Translations under genes and position numbers: made by a program
NCBI GenBank assembly: GCA_947247005.1
Contig: OX365946.1
Location: 48,882,734 to 48,946,733 of the forward strand
Direction of reading: 5' to 3'
DNA: 64,000 bases
DNA from: Spisula solida
Taxonomy: Eukaryota > Mollusca > Bivalvia > Venerida > Mactridae
Part shown: positions 1 to 11,958 of the stretch, piece after piece
Layout: each line of letters starts with the position of its first letter
Numbering within the stretch: position 1 is the first letter of the stretch
The notes under the pieces: generated by a model
What the model saw: only the letters and a program-made list of their open reading frames with translations
Database searches by the model: none
Told to the model about the DNA's origin: nothing

Positions 1-164
1 GCAATTTGTTATATTTGTTTAAAACGTTGGAACTTTAATAAAATATAGATACAAACAATCCTGAACACAATATAATGTATATGAATTTTGAAAATAGAAA
101 AAAACTCGACACCATTTTAAAGGCGAATTGGACGATAATCTAGCAAACATGGTAATTTCTATTC

Positions 165-412
165 ACACCTGAAAATAAGAAAGTCGTAAGTGCGAAGGTC
201 GTAAGTGCGACTTACGACCTTAAAAGACTCCTTCATATTTGAAATCCGTATCACACGGCGCCTTTTAAAAGCCCATTTTCATAAAAATCGAACCTGACCC
301 ACCTTAAGTTGATAAAGCTTGTTTTTCTGTAAGTAAAGAGTAGTTCTTAGACAGTTTTTCTTGTTTTCTCAAAATATTTTGTACTTACAACCTTCTCATT
401 CTTAGCCAGTGA
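165..412 (+). repeat. MITE family M1, copy 1 (diverged)
   Basis: About 250 bp resembling the copies at 10493-10755 and 16972-17214. Shared landmarks are a start like 'aataagaaagtcgtaagt', an internal 'cccattttcataaaaatcg', and an end where 'gtacttacaaccttc' is the inverse of the start. This copy is the most diverged and its ends are blurred. It contains no coding sequence. The family is defined here only by comparison within the window. Confidence 0.6.
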
Positions 413-589
413 AATGTACACATTTAAATGTTGAATCAAATACTTACCTTTTTTATGTTTAGAAGCAATTCGTTTTGTTTTATAAAACACAATACACTGA
501 ATACAAATAGAGAGGTTACCCCTCGCCGTACCCACGTGTTCACCGTTTGCTTCATCTCTGGAAATAAACAAATAAACATACTAGACAAT

Positions 590-1417
590 CATACAGTTAA
601 TAAAAATATAATATTACAATCGACCAGCGCCTGGTTATGATGCGTCGTTGGTCTAGAGGTCTTCACTTGAGTGTACCAAGCATGGCTGTGACGCTGGATG
701 TGCGACCATTATATAAGTCGGTCATGGTACAGCTCGCAGCCCTGCGTTGGACAGACTCCAGCGGGTCTATCGGTGACTTTGTGTTGGGTGACCAGACAGA
801 TGAGCTCTATTCCAGCTGGGGTCTGACCAGTGTCTTGTATGCGATTGACTTAAGGTTTTGTGATTTTGCTTTTATGTTTCGTCTGAGAAATCCTAGTCTT
901 TGGTTTGCGTGTTGTGTGATATTGTCAATGTGCGTGTTCCATGTATAATCATTTGAAATTGTTATGCCTAGGTACTTTGCAGATGCAACTGTGTCTAGTG
1001 TGGTATTTAGTTAAAGATATGTTGTTGGTATAACTGTTTTGCGTTTTGTGATTTGTATGGCAAACAGGATGAAATAGCTGTGTCATCAACAAATAGATGT
1101 ACTTCGGAACATGCGGAAGATTTAACATAGTTTTGGAGGTCATTGATATAAATAAGGAATAGAAGTATTTCAATGACCAAACCTTGTTGTGGAACGCCGG
1201 AGGAGACTGGTATAGTCATTTTCTGGTGGTTGATTGTTTATGTTTAAGAAATCTTCAAGGTAGTTCTGATATGCCAGTTCTGTTTCTTTCCTGCAGTGGT
1301 GTTTGAGTCTGAGATATTTTTCTTTAGATTTACTGGTGTCATGCATTTTGTACTGTTTGTATGCTTTATATCGTTTCCTGTAGAGACGCTTTAATGTGAC
1401 CTGTATTTGAGGGAGCT
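590..1417 (-). pseudogene. Non-LTR retrotransposon (LINE) RT relic
   Basis: Read on the minus strand, the sequence translates in pieces into the second half of a LINE reverse transcriptase. First (1225-1417) comes the basic linker before the RT, with 'RLYRKRYKAYKQYK' and a Tyr/Lys-rich helix. It is joined directly to the palm segment (1007-1219) with 'VSSGVPQQGL', 'FLIYINDL' and an active-site box changed to 'FVDDT' instead of FADDT. Next (about 670-1005) is the thumb and C-terminal part, with 'SAKYLGITISNDYTW' and 'YKTLVRPQLE', then a stop where family members have Tyr, then 'LESVQRRAA'. The fingers region is deleted and there are several frameshifts. The style matches Jockey/CR1-type LINEs of marine invertebrates. 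The 5' side ends at the hairpin element at 1419. This is a dead copy with no function of its own. Confidence 0.85.
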
Positions 1418-1418
1418 T

Positions 1419-1770
1419 ATAAGTCCCCTACCGGTTTTTGACCGGAGGGGACTATAGGTTTGCCCTCCGTCCGTCAGTCCGTCCATCCGTCCGTCCGTCA
1501 AAAAATCTGGATCCTGACATAACTGAAACAGTTTCCAAGCTAGGTTTATGAAACTTGGTATGTGGATAGGGGGCAATAAGGGGATTATGCATGTCTAAAG
1601 GTATTTTAATTCTAACGAAAAGTGCGGTTGCTATGGCGACAGAAAGAGTGAAAATATGCCCAAATCTGGATTCTGCCATAACTAGAACAGTATCCAAGCT
1701 AATTCTGTGAAACTTGATAAATTGTGATTGCTATGGCAACAGAAACATTGAAAATGGCTTCAAAATGGTA
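1419..1770 (+). mobile_element. Hairpin + CCGT-microsatellite element with two core repeats
   Basis: It opens with a hairpin in which 'agtcccctaccgg' pairs with 'ccggaggggact'. An imperfect CCGT run follows (about 1461-1500). Then come two diverged units about 160 bp apart, each containing 'aaatctggat.ctg.cataact' and 'ccaagct'. Hairpin end, tetranucleotide run and short tandem core is the build of oyster 'pearl' elements and Helentron-like non-autonomous elements. The class assignment is an inference. The right end is uncertain. Confidence 0.55.
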
Positions 1771-2779
1771 TGGGACTTATGTATTGCTTGCAATTCTTAA
1801 TGACTTGTTATTCATTGTACGTATACTCTCTACACAGTCACACCCCCTCACACGTACACACACCAACATACGCACAGTAGTTACAGAGGTTTTCAGGAAC
1901 ATTTGTGTGAAATTGTGTGGCACGAAACTGCAATTGAATTCACTATCACTACACTCCCCAAAAGTGCTAAACCGCCAGTTTATATTTCATTCCCGTATTG
2001 TAATAAAATGTATGTATTCACCTGAAATTTCGCATACCGATACAGCATTAAGGGATGCAGCTAAGTATTAGATTATTTTTACCGTTTTGCAGTTCATTTC
2101 AGTGCATCCGGTGTATTGCGTAATGAGGCATTTTAGCACGTGCAATGCATGTGGACCAGTATTTACGCTCCCATGAACAAAATCGGCATAACTGATGACT
2201 GTTCATCATAAAATGCTGAAATTGACTCGAGAGGAACACTAATGATATTAATACGATAAACCACCGTGAACGCAATTCCTATTTGTTTTTAGTTTATTAA
2301 TATTTTTTTAATAATGCATTTATTAACACGAAATTTCACATAATGACATTTGAATATCCAATGAAGCCAATTATTTGTTTATTTTGACCTACTTACGGTC
2401 TAATTCACCGTTTTAGACTTTTTACGTAATCTAGCATAATTTACACGTGTAATGCATGCGCGTCGAAAAGCACGTGTTCGTGTACGGTTTTGATGTAAGG
2501 GAAGATTTTCTACGCGAAAAACTCCTAACATGTTGAATTTGGCACAAACAGAACGCGGTTGACCTGTCGGGAGTCGTCAGCTTGGACAAAGTTGCGGTCC
2601 TTAGTTTTTTTTATTACAAAACATGATTTTCTATTTCGTTTGTTATTGTTATTTTAATTTTTTCATTCGCAGGAACCTTCAATTTTCAACAATCAACACT
2701 CAAGCAAAATTTGCATAATTGACATTTCATTGAAATAGCGGTTTAGAAATTTTGAGTAGTGTATATGCTTAGGCAAGCG
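1771..2779. other. No recognisable feature
   Basis: AT-rich sequence between two repeats. The short open frames here show no recognisable motif and no sustained coding character. Confidence 0.5.
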
Positions 2780-4800
2780 TCATATAATTTAATAATCCAA
2801 ATGTAGATTCTATACCTGTACCTATTTGGTCTAATGTTATAGACGATTCTCCATTTAATGACCATATATCTATACAAGAAGTCAAGAAAGCTGTAGATGC
2901 TGCCAACCGGGGTAAAGCATGTGGTGTTGATAAATACCATCTGAAGCTTTAAAAAATGGTACGACTGTTATGTTTTACATGTTTTATTCAATATTTGTTT
3001 TAGTAATGGCATTATTCGGTCTGTATTGGGGAAATGTGTAATTAACCCGATTCCCAAATCTGCAAGTCTAGATGCTAGAAACCCATTATCTTATAGGGGT
3101 ATTTCATTAGCGTCATCTATATATAAGTTATATTGTTATATTTTGAACAGTAGATTAAGTAACTGGTCGGAATCAAATGACATCATTATTGATGAACATA
3201 ATGGTTTTAGACAGAAACGCAGTACGATCGATCAGCTTTCTACACTTACTGCTATTATTGATACAAGAAAAAAGCTATTAAAAATGTTCTACCTTTTGCA
3301 ACTTTAAAGATTTTAAAAAAGCATATGACTATATTAATCGTGACCTGCTCTGGAAAAAAACTGTGTGATTTTGGTATTAAAGGTAAAATGATCGTCATAT
3401 TCATCAGTTTCATCTTGTGTCAGAGTAAACAGTCTATGTACTGATTGGTTCAATGTAAGATCAGGATTGCGTCAGGGTTGTATATTATCTCCCCTTTTGT
3501 TTAACCTATTTATTAATGACCTTGCATAATATTTGCAGTCTTTTGATATCGGAGTACAGTGTGGAACAGAGAAGATATGTATTTTGTTGTCCGCAGACGA
3601 TATTATTTTACTTGCTGAAAATGAAAGAGACTTACAGTGTTTACTAAATGCTCTATATGATTGGTGTAATATCAATGGTATGTCTATCAAGAAAAATAAA
3701 AGTCAAATCGTACATTTTCGACCATAGTCTATTGAAAAAAACACTGACTAACTTTTACATTGGAAATGATCAGTTAGAGATAGTGGATATATATAAATAC
3801 TTATGTCTTATATTAAGTGAACACCTAGACTATAATATTACAGCGAAGTCAGTGGCTCAAAGAGCAAGTCGTGCCCTCGGTCTTGTTATTGCTAAATGCA
3901 AGTCTATCGGGGGAGTACCGTATAATGTTTTTACACAAATGATTCGGTGGTTTGGCCAACTGTTAGTTACGGTGCCGCTACTTGGGGTCAACCTTCATAT
4001 TCATGTATTAACGCAGTACATAATCGCGCGATGCGTTTCTTTTTAGGAGTTGGCAGGTATACGCCAAACGCAGCCGTGGCCGGTGAAATGGCATGGACCG
4101 CCCCGAATATAAGGCAATGGAAATCCGTTTCCTTATACTGGGCCAGGTTGTCAAACATGAATACTAATCGTATAAATAAGCGAATTGCAGTTTGGGCCTC
4201 TGCTTTGTCAAGTAGATTATGTTCAAATTGGTTTTATACTGTAAGGAATAAGTTGAATAATTGTGATTTAGAACAGTTCTGTGATATTAATATTGCTATT
4301 CATAAACATGCACTTGTTGATAAACTTTACATGTAAAATATTGTAAAGACTGGAACCAATCAATCAATGATGTCACAGGACCGTCGGGCCGTGGTGGCAA
4401 CGAATTACGTACATACCGAGTATTTAAAACTGACTTTTCTGTTGAAACTTACTTTAGAATCATTATGTCACCACGACACAGAGCCGCCTTTAGCAAATTT
4501 CGATTTGGGGTGGCTCCCATACGTATAGAGACTGGCAGATACGAATGCATTCCGAAACATAACAGAAAATGTCCGTTCTGTGACATCATTGATGAGAAAC
4601 ATGTAATACTAGATTGTAGTTTTTAAGCTGATTTGAGACAAACAATGTACACAAAAGCAACTTCAATTGATATTAATTTTTTAAATATGTCAGATATGGA
4701 TAAATTAATTTTTCTTTTCAATAACTCAGGGATGATACGGATAAGTGCCAAAACCTGCTACAATATTTTACAGCGTCGTTCTTTTTATCTTTGTAAATAA
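2780..4800 (+). pseudogene. LINE reverse transcriptase, frameshifted, 5'-truncated
   Basis: Frame-by-frame reading gives the RT domain in order. It begins near 2788 with 'IQEVKKAVDAANRGKACGVD' (fingers) and continues with 'INPIPKSASLDARNPLSYRG', 'EHNGFRQKRSTIDQLS', 'FKDFKKAYDYINRDL' and 'SGLRQGCILSPLLFNLFIND'. The active-site box is 'LLSADDIIL', so the usual Tyr/Phe before Ala-Asp-Asp is Ser. The thumb and connection follow (3740-4330), ending with 'RHRAAFSKFRFGV' and a zinc-knuckle-like 'CPFCDIIDEKHVILDC' near 4580-4620. An in-frame stop follows that knuckle, and the reading ends at TAA 4798-4800. At least four frameshifts are needed. No endonuclease domain is present, which fits 5' truncation during target-primed integration. 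It belongs to the RVT_1 superfamily; the clade is not assigned. Confidence 0.9.
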
Positions 4801-5215
4801 TGTACGTATTTAATTAAATTATAATATTTTAATTCGTCTGAAGAACAGTTGTTAATCAAATTAGAACCAATCTGATTGGTCCTAAGTCGATTTCATAAGT
4901 CATTTCTTAAATATGCGCTATAGTGCACGGTAACTCTCAGTATCTTAATAATTTCTACTTTTTAATTTATATTTTAATAAGGATTAACACCTGTCTTTCA
5001 TTTTTAAACATTTACTATGTAAAGTATGTAATATCAGACTTTTATATACGGTACATGTACCTTGTGATAATTAGATGTTTTATCATAATGTGGATAATGT
5101 CTCTTATAACTCTTAATAAGAGTGGCTATATATGATTTGTGTTTTATGTTGTGTGCAATATTATGTTGTAAATATAAACGAGACTCTAATAATTAAATAA
5201 ATATAAATACAATAT
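4801..5215 (+). repeat. 3' UTR and A-rich tail of the same LINE
   Basis: Non-coding sequence after the RT stop, ending in an 'aattaaataaatataaat' type tail near 5190-5210. The stretch 5065-5165, with 'cttaataagagtggctatat', reappears inverted at 8865-8945 and in related form at 16735-16770. This marks it as the conserved 3' end of a LINE family with several copies here. Confidence 0.7.
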
Positions 5216-6090
5216 AATTGTATTCAATTCGTTTCAAAAATCAATACTAAATCAACATTTATGTACAACCTCAACATAGAGTCCATTTATGAAGTATTGT
5301 ATTGTATTTTACACTTTGTACAGTTATTAATCCATCGCTTTGTTGGAAAACTTGTCAGAAATATCAAACAACGTTTTAAAGGGAAATTGGACAATAGAGA
5401 ACCGGAAACATGACTATATGATTGTGATAAAAGTAGGCAATTGGCAGGTTTTAGAAAATAGAAAAATGAGGGTACCATGAAAATCGATGGAAATGTATTA
5501 ATTGATTATAATAGCCCAATAAAGTTGACTGCTGTTCTGCTTAGAACGTCTAGTGGATCGAAAACGTACGGAGGAAATTTCGATTGATAATTTGGCCTAA
5601 TGCCCAAAAAAATAATTTCAATTATGTCAACAAAAACCACAAAATGTACGTATAACCTAGCAAATTTTATAAAAGAAGCTCAAAAATTACGTAAATCTTC
5701 CCTTGAATTCCTGAATGTCTTATGATCATGTATGTATTGGCGAGCACATTTGACTTGTCACTAATTAATCCCCGAGTGTTTTCGTTCTAAGTTATACCGT
5801 AAGGGTGTTTTGATTGGTTAAAATAACAACTCTGATTGGACAACGGATAAGCACGGATATTTCAAGGATGACTAGGTTAGGTTATATAAATCAGTTCGCC
5901 GGGGATAACTCTAGCCTTATCAATAAACAAACAAAGCAAATTATAATCACTGTACGGTCGACTGGCCGCCAGTTATAGATAAACCACAATCAATCGGGCG
6001 TAACTGTACTTTTAGTAATGAAATAATCCAGGTAAAAGGGGTGAATTTTCACTAATCAGAATAGACACACATATTCGAAAGTGTGACTTA
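5216..6090. other. No recognisable feature
   Basis: AT-rich spacer. The stretch 5800-5900 has CCAAT-like repeats ('attggttaaaat', 'attggacaacgg'), but there is no supporting gene. Confidence 0.45.
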
Positions 6091-6095
6091 CATCT

Positions 6096-6176
6096 TCCTC
6101 ATTGGCGCAGTTGGGTAAGCTACTGCTTATAGATCTAAATCAATATTTTTGCTTGGGTTCGAATCCCACCCACCTA
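6096..6176 (+). repeat. tRNA-like sequence (SINE head or tRNA pseudogene)
   Basis: A good Pol III A box ('ttggcgcagttggg', about 6102-6114) and a perfect B box (GGTTCGAATCCC, 6156-6167) lie at tRNA-like spacing. The T arm pairs at four of five positions. The acceptor stem does not pair, so this is not a functional tRNA. A T-run follows at 6182-6190 and could act as a Pol III terminator. Confidence 0.6.
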
Positions 6177-6479
6177 CACTATTTTTTTTTAATTTTGATA
6201 AATAAAAATTGTGCGTGCATATGTCTAATATCCATATCTAAAATATATAGATTTCCTTTGTATTTTGATACACTGAAAACATTCCATTGCAATTAATGAT
6301 AAAAATACTTTGTAATTCAACCCGATTGTCATCCGAGCAATGTTAAAATGTATCCAGGGCGGACGAAAATTAATATAATTGAAACAAACCAAATGTTTAC
6401 TAAACATAAAACCTATTTTTTCATTTACAAAGCAATGAAATAAACATTTATTACTGTATCATATTTTTAAAAAATGTAT

Positions 6480-6572
6480 AACAGCGGATTCGAACCCACG
6501 ACCCATATAATAAAATATGCAAAGTGTTTTATGTATAGACCATGTTAACCACTAGGCCACGGTGTCAACTTG
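6480..6572 (-). repeat. tRNA-like sequence, minus strand
   Basis: On the minus strand there is an A box 'gtggcctagtggttaac' (6544-6561) and a B box GGTTCGAATCC (6486-6496). The two boxes are separated by an AT-rich stretch longer than a normal anticodon arm. The acceptor and T stems pair poorly. It is most likely a tRNA-derived SINE head. It lies about 300 bp from, and opposite in orientation to, the tRNA-like sequence at 6096. Confidence 0.6.
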
Positions 6573-8864
6573 ACAGTTAGCGTGAGTTTTCTTATATTGG
6601 TCGATACTATATCAGAAAAATAACGGTAAATATCGTTTCAACCTTAGCAAATGGACTAGTCCAAAGGTCATATTTCGAAGGTCGTTGTACATCTATATCA
6701 ATGTAGATTTAAAGAGTATATCATTAAAAGTGTATAATGCACAATATTGAACAAATATGAATATCGAAAATGTATTTAATTTTCATTTTTATTTGTAACC
6801 AAAAGCTAGTTTTATAATCTCCGACGAACTATATGTATTAATGTTCTTTATGTTTGTTTATATTTCCAGTTTTTGTTTGTTTTTGTAAATATTGTCTGTG
6901 TCATGATTTATCATATTTTTGTAAATGACCATAGGCAAATGTTTTGCTGGTTGCCAATAAACTGTAACTGATAACATTATACAGTTTATACCAAGCTAGT
7001 CATCAGCAGCCGCCGGCCACCTCGTAATGACTCCGTGGGTTCGATAGGCGAAGTAAATAGGGTTATACTCGGGAAAACCAAATCGAGTATTGCGGAATTT
7101 TATAATAACTAAACGTGCTTATAAAATAATGTTAATCCACACTATTGACTGACCGATTTATGGACCACATATAATCCTTAGCACAAATTCGCATAACGCC
7201 CACAAAGGAACTATTATATAATAATAGTTTACTGGTCATACATTGTATTATAGGATTGGGTTAAAATTTAATCCCATTCAAATGTCAACAAATACAAGCA
7301 GAACCATGAGAACTTAAACTAGTAAGCACATAAAGGCTTAATATAATCGTACAACATATGTCATGTGCTCATGATAATTATTATACTTTTTGCTTAGTGT
7401 ACAAGTCCCTTAATGTTATTGTCCAGTTAGGTTAAAAATAAAATGAAGTATAGGTAAATTTTCAACTCGGGTAGCTAAACAGGGGGATTTACTTAATATA
7501 AACTGTATGCTTAAAGTACATAAATATGCATAACCTAAAATACACCTATAACTGTGGTCGAGTCCACTATTACGGTGTAAAACCAATTATAGAGGCATAT
7601 TCAGACATCCATGATGTCAATGTTAAAGTAAAATACTTTACCTGTTCAATTAATGGTTTTAATCATTTGTGTACGCATAAAATGAAACGTGACTCTTACA
7701 TTATCCTAGCTGGACAGTATGTAAAATTCGTTATTCCTTTACATGTCTATATATAATTGTTCAGTCATGCGTTGGAAATGATTCTCATATCAAACAATAA
7801 CATGTGAGATGACGCAATAGACACACTTGTCACTCATAATCACATTGACCTGTCTGCACTCTGACCAGGATCCGATAAGAATAAGAATCACATACTTTTT
7901 TATTTCTTCTGGTGTTATGTTTCAATGAACTGAATGAACTTAAAACATTATCGAAGCAAGTATTCTGAACTATTTCCCTGAATAATAACATGTAAGCAAA
8001 GTGTTAGAAGTGTTCTGAATTAAATGGTTTTCAATCGTGAATAATAGACACCACTGTTTACAATGGGAGCGATCTCTATTTCAATCATTACTGTCTGACG
8101 AGTACAATACACTTCTATTATGCATTAAACATATTAAGACGATTTATATTGAATCGATTGCGAAACGTCTCCTTACAATTTAGAACGTGTTTGTATACAA
8201 AGCAGTGTTTCTATGTTCAGATAGTTCGAAATGATTAATATTTTTAACCGGAAGTCGGAAGACTCTAACCGGAAGTCATTGGTTTTTTAAAAAAAATTTT
8301 TATACAAGTTCATTTATTACCACAATTGTTTTAGTATTTGACTTACTTGTTTTGAATTCGGGAAATATATTTTTGAGCAACACCTGTGTCATCATGTATA
8401 ACAATAACACCACAAAAGCTATGCAGCTCATTACTTTCAACATTGTGAGTTTTAATTTGTCTCTCCTGGTCTGAAAGGTTTCCACTCGTCTGTCTATACA
8501 GACCCTATGTTTTATTAAAGGAGACAACTCATCGGTTTACTCTATTTCAATGAAAGCATTACCCTTTGTATCCTTAAACATAGATAATCAAACCCAAAAA
8601 CAAAATCTAGCTAAAATTGAAAATGATGTTATGAAAACTGATCGACATAATGTTATCTAGTCGGACAGCCAGATTAGGTTTTCACATCCATTGTTGTAAC
8701 AGGTTTGTGGACCGACTTGTTATCCTCGTATGTTAGTAATAAGCTCTATGCTGAATAATTGCAACTTAATGAAAGGTGTCTTATTTGACAAGGGCCCAAG
8801 ATTGAGCAGCGATATTATATTATATTTATGCTTTATTGTAGTCTCATTATGATCTACATATATA
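6573..8864. other. No recognisable gene
   Basis: AT-rich sequence. A 76-codon frame at 7526-7756 has no recognisable domain and looks accidental. A direct repeat 'accggaagtc' occurs twice at about 8248-8278. Nothing else is supported. Confidence 0.45.
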
Positions 8865-8945
8865 GCATATATTGCACATGACATAAAGAACAAATTATAT
8901 ATAGCCACTCTTATTAAGAGTTATCTACATTATAAAAAAACATCT
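8865..8945 (-). repeat. LINE 3' UTR fragment
   Basis: Reverse complement of the LINE 3' region at 5065-5165, sharing 'cttaataagagtggctatat' and 'tgtgcaatat'. On the minus strand it directly follows the 3' end of the SINE at 8954. That could be a shared SINE/LINE tail or a chance adjacency. Confidence 0.65.
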
Positions 8946-8953
8946 ACCAATTT

Positions 8954-9145
8954 TCGATTTATATGCTTTTATTTATCCTCGCCACCGGAAATTCATATGG
9001 GCGAGGCCGCTAGAAGAGGTTAGTCACTTTAGGTTTCGGGGGATAGTACATGATACAGAAGATGATCAAGTTCAAGAAGCATCCCTGGTCCTTTTACGTG
9101 CCGATGTAAAGCATCAAATATAGTACCTGGCTTAACGTCTCGTTA
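8954..9145 (-). repeat. SINE copy (a), 3' part, interrupted
   Basis: Shares 'cgattta.at.cttttattta' and 'gccaccggaa' at its 3' end with the SINE at 14955-15232. It also shares the body, read on plus as '.agcat' followed by 'agtacct'. The copy breaks off at 9145, where a TIR element begins, and its remaining 5' portion resumes after 10060. Confidence 0.7.
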
Positions 9146-10060
9146 AACCCTTTTCACAATTGCCGTAGGAATTTCTTTGTCGCACGACGCTTGCAATCTA
9201 CGTCGAAATGTACCGACTTGCGTCTGGAAAGGATAATTTTGTGAAGCGGTCACAATTGTCGCACGACAAACGTGCGACGGCTCTACGATGCATATTAGGG
9301 AACTATCGTGCGACGGTCGTGCGATGGTCGCAAGTCATAACAATCGACGCATGTCAGCCTTACGATGAACAGTTGTCGCACGTCCGTCGTACGACAATAG
9401 CATTGTTGAACTATTAGCTGGTTTAAAAAATAAGTTTCAGCAGCTCGATATATTTAATCAAAACGTCGAACCAAATTCTTAATTTTCGAATAATAATATT
9501 TGTTTGCAAATAGGAAATTGCTAAATACTAGTATTAAATTGAACTACATGTATGCCTTATCAATAAAGTAATAAGAATGCATTTTGTGGTCCGCTGGTGT
9601 CAAACGCGGCATATATTATATGTTTACGAGCGTTGTACGACGGTCGTGCGATTGTCGTACGACGGTCGTGCGATTGACTCACGGCTGTCGTAGAATAGTG
9701 AATATACACAAGACTGTCGTGCGACCATCGCACGACCATCGTACGTCCATCGCACGATAGTGGTGGGATTCTAAGTGCCTAGATTGAACTTATGATAACA
9801 ATCAAATCGTGCGTCCATCGCACGTCCGTCGTGCGACGACGTAGGGCATCGCACGACGGACCGACGACAGTCATCGCCGTAGAAAATTTTGAACATGTCC
9901 AAAACTCTACGACGAGGGTCCACGATTATGTTTTCCGTCGCACGACGGTCGCACGATGCAGAATTCTCTTAAGTCCGTTGTGCGACGAACGCACGATAGT
10001 CCCCAAATTTTCATCGTAGACACGTCGCACGTCCGTCGTACGACAATTGTGAAAGGGGTT
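9146..10060. mobile_element. Non-autonomous TIR element with 3-bp TTA duplication (PIF/Harbinger-like)
   Basis: The left end is AACCCTTTTCACAATTG (9146-9162). The right end is its near-perfect inverse (10044-10060). Both ends are flanked by TTA (9143-9145 and 10061-10063). A 3-bp TWA duplication is the hallmark of PIF/Harbinger elements, so that class is inferred. The interior has no transposase. It is dominated by many degenerate copies, in both orientations, of the 10-mer 'gtcgtgcgac', giving a strongly self-complementary body. It sits inside SINE copy (a), which is recognisable on both sides. Confidence 0.8.
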
Positions 10061-10140
10061 TTAGTAAGTTAACTTATGTTAGGTGAAAAGCACTGAAAAG
10101 CTTTTTTGTTTTTGACCCGGTTGGAGTAGGGTATCACAAG
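10061..10140 (-). repeat. SINE copy (a), 5' part
   Basis: Continuation of the SINE broken at 9145. 'tgtttttgacccggttggag' corresponds to 'tttttaatccgactggaggc' in the copy at 15140-15160. The tRNA-like B box here is decayed. Confidence 0.55.
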
Positions 10141-10492
10141 GTACAGGTACCGTAAATAAGAATAATATATTACAAATTGTTACTATGTAAGCTTTCTTAA
10201 GCGTGTACCATCTCTTTCATCTGTAATGTAAAGAAATGTTACAATACGCTATGTTTGTTACAACTCTTATGTATACATTATATTTGTCATCACTTTAATT
10301 GAACTTGAATTGTATTCAGTCTGCTTTAACCCGACACACCAATGAATGCGGTATTATTGAATTGTCACTAGCGCGACGGGATGCCAGTCAAACCATGACA
10401 CAATGAATGTACTTAACAGCCACATATTCTATAGTTAACATCAACTATGCTGTCAGTTTTTAAAAATGTGTCCAATAGAAAATACCAGATAC

Positions 10493-10755
10493 ATCACTGG
10501 CTTAGAATTAGAAAGTTGTTAGTACTAATTACAACCTTATTATAATATAAGACTCGTGCCTATTTAAAATCTACATCTCAAGGCGCTTCCCATGAGCCTA
10601 TTTTCATGAAAATCGGAAGTGGTCATGTTGACCAAACTGAAGTTTATAAAGCTGTTTTTCCAAAAGTAAAGAAAAGTTTACAAACAGTCTTTTCTTGTTT
10701 TCTCAAAATATTGATTTTGTACTTACGACCTTCTAATTCTAAACCAGCGACATGT
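10493..10755 (+). repeat. MITE family M1, copy 2
   Basis: Bounded by 'catcactggcttagaattag' and the inverse end 'ctaattctaaaccagcga', giving terminal inverted repeats of about 18 bp. The interior matches the copy at 16972-17214 in reverse, sharing 'ttttcatgaaaatcgg' and 'caaggcgctt'. There is no coding sequence. The target duplication is unclear. Confidence 0.75.
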
Positions 10756-11366
10756 ACATATAGCATTGCTAAAACTGAGAGAAACATACCTGGTTTCTAG
10801 CACCTAGTCACTCATTCGCTTAGTAAATCCATATATAGATACAAAATAAAAACAAATCTACTGCACGTTTTTTCTTAAAATCATACTATCCATGGTTTCA
10901 TATTATTTCCTGTATAACAGTCGAGGAAAAGAATCGAATCGAATCAATCGAATTCCAATACGCAACTACTTTCAATAAGCCTTTCACATCTATATATGTA
11001 ACCACTGCTTGCCAATTGTGGGCCAAACAATGTACAAATGTTAAGTGCAATCGATTGTTAATCCCGCTTTTAAACAGTGTAAAACTTTATTTATATTATA
11101 GTTGGGTTGGGTAGATCTAGACAAACAACGGCTAGGTGAAATATTATGTTAAGCATATTTTACCAGTTATTCTAGATTTGGAAAAATAAATATTTGTATA
11201 CTGACGGATGTTTAAACAGCATCACAGGGTGAAACAGACCATGATTTGTTTGTTTTGTGAAATCGTATAAATACCCATATTCAAATGATGCGATCAAACG
11301 TTTAGCCTACTAACCTGTGGGCGGACACAATGAGATGGTTAATAGAACCATTGCATTCATTATATA
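10756..11366. other. No recognisable feature
   Basis: AT-rich spacer with a short 'gaatcgaatcgaatcaatcgaa' type microsatellite near 10930-10955. Confidence 0.45.
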
Positions 11367-11560
11367 TATTTATGTATTGTTCAAGATCTGGGGTGTGCAG
11401 TCACAAGCTGGGTCGAACTTGTATGGAATGAGGAACAACAGAACACAAGTGTTGAATTGAAAATGGGCATTTATTTGGAAAATGCCATAAAACCATAAGA
11501 TAAAGCAAACTATTTGTTTATGTTCTAAAATGACATAACTGGGCGAACAATAAACGCCAA
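11367..11560. repeat. 194-bp direct repeat, copy 1
   Basis: By eye, identical base for base to 11959-12152, exactly 592 bp away. The repeat contains TG near its start and 'aataaacgcca' near its end, so a TG...CA LTR-like unit with an AATAAA signal is possible. No primer-binding site or polypurine tract is visible at the expected places. Confidence 0.85.
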
Positions 11561-11958
11561 CAAAACTATACATATCAATATATCTAACAAAAGCATATAC
11601 ATTAACAACAATGTATGAAAAAGTGTTGGTAATTGTGAATTCATAAATGAAAGATACCTGTTACACATAGTTTAAAATTAAAAATTCTAGCAATGAAAAA
11701 GTACATTTTAACTTGAGGAGGAGGCGTTGGAGGAGGTGGATAAAAATGTGAATTCGCTGGGGTTCTACCTATGCGAAAAATAATGGAAGCAATGATTTTA
11801 AAGCTCATTGATTGGTAAGGCTAGGTCATGTGACATAGCGGTCTCAAAAAATAGCGTAGCGCTAAAATCCAGTACTGGTCGAACCTGACCGTACTTGGTC
11901 ATGAATGTAGTAAACTGCTTTCCAATGACATAAAGACTTTTATGTGTCCATAAAATGT

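Noticed and set aside
640..665. A-box-like 'tggtctagaggtc'
   Set aside because: It lies in the LINE relic, with no B box at tRNA spacing.
637..948. 103-codon plus-strand frame
   Set aside because: The minus strand of the same bases encodes the thumb and C-terminal part of a LINE reverse transcriptase, so this frame is its shadow.
6096..6572. Functional tRNA genes
   Set aside because: A and B boxes are good, but acceptor stems do not pair and the arm lengths are wrong. They are tRNA-derived repeats.
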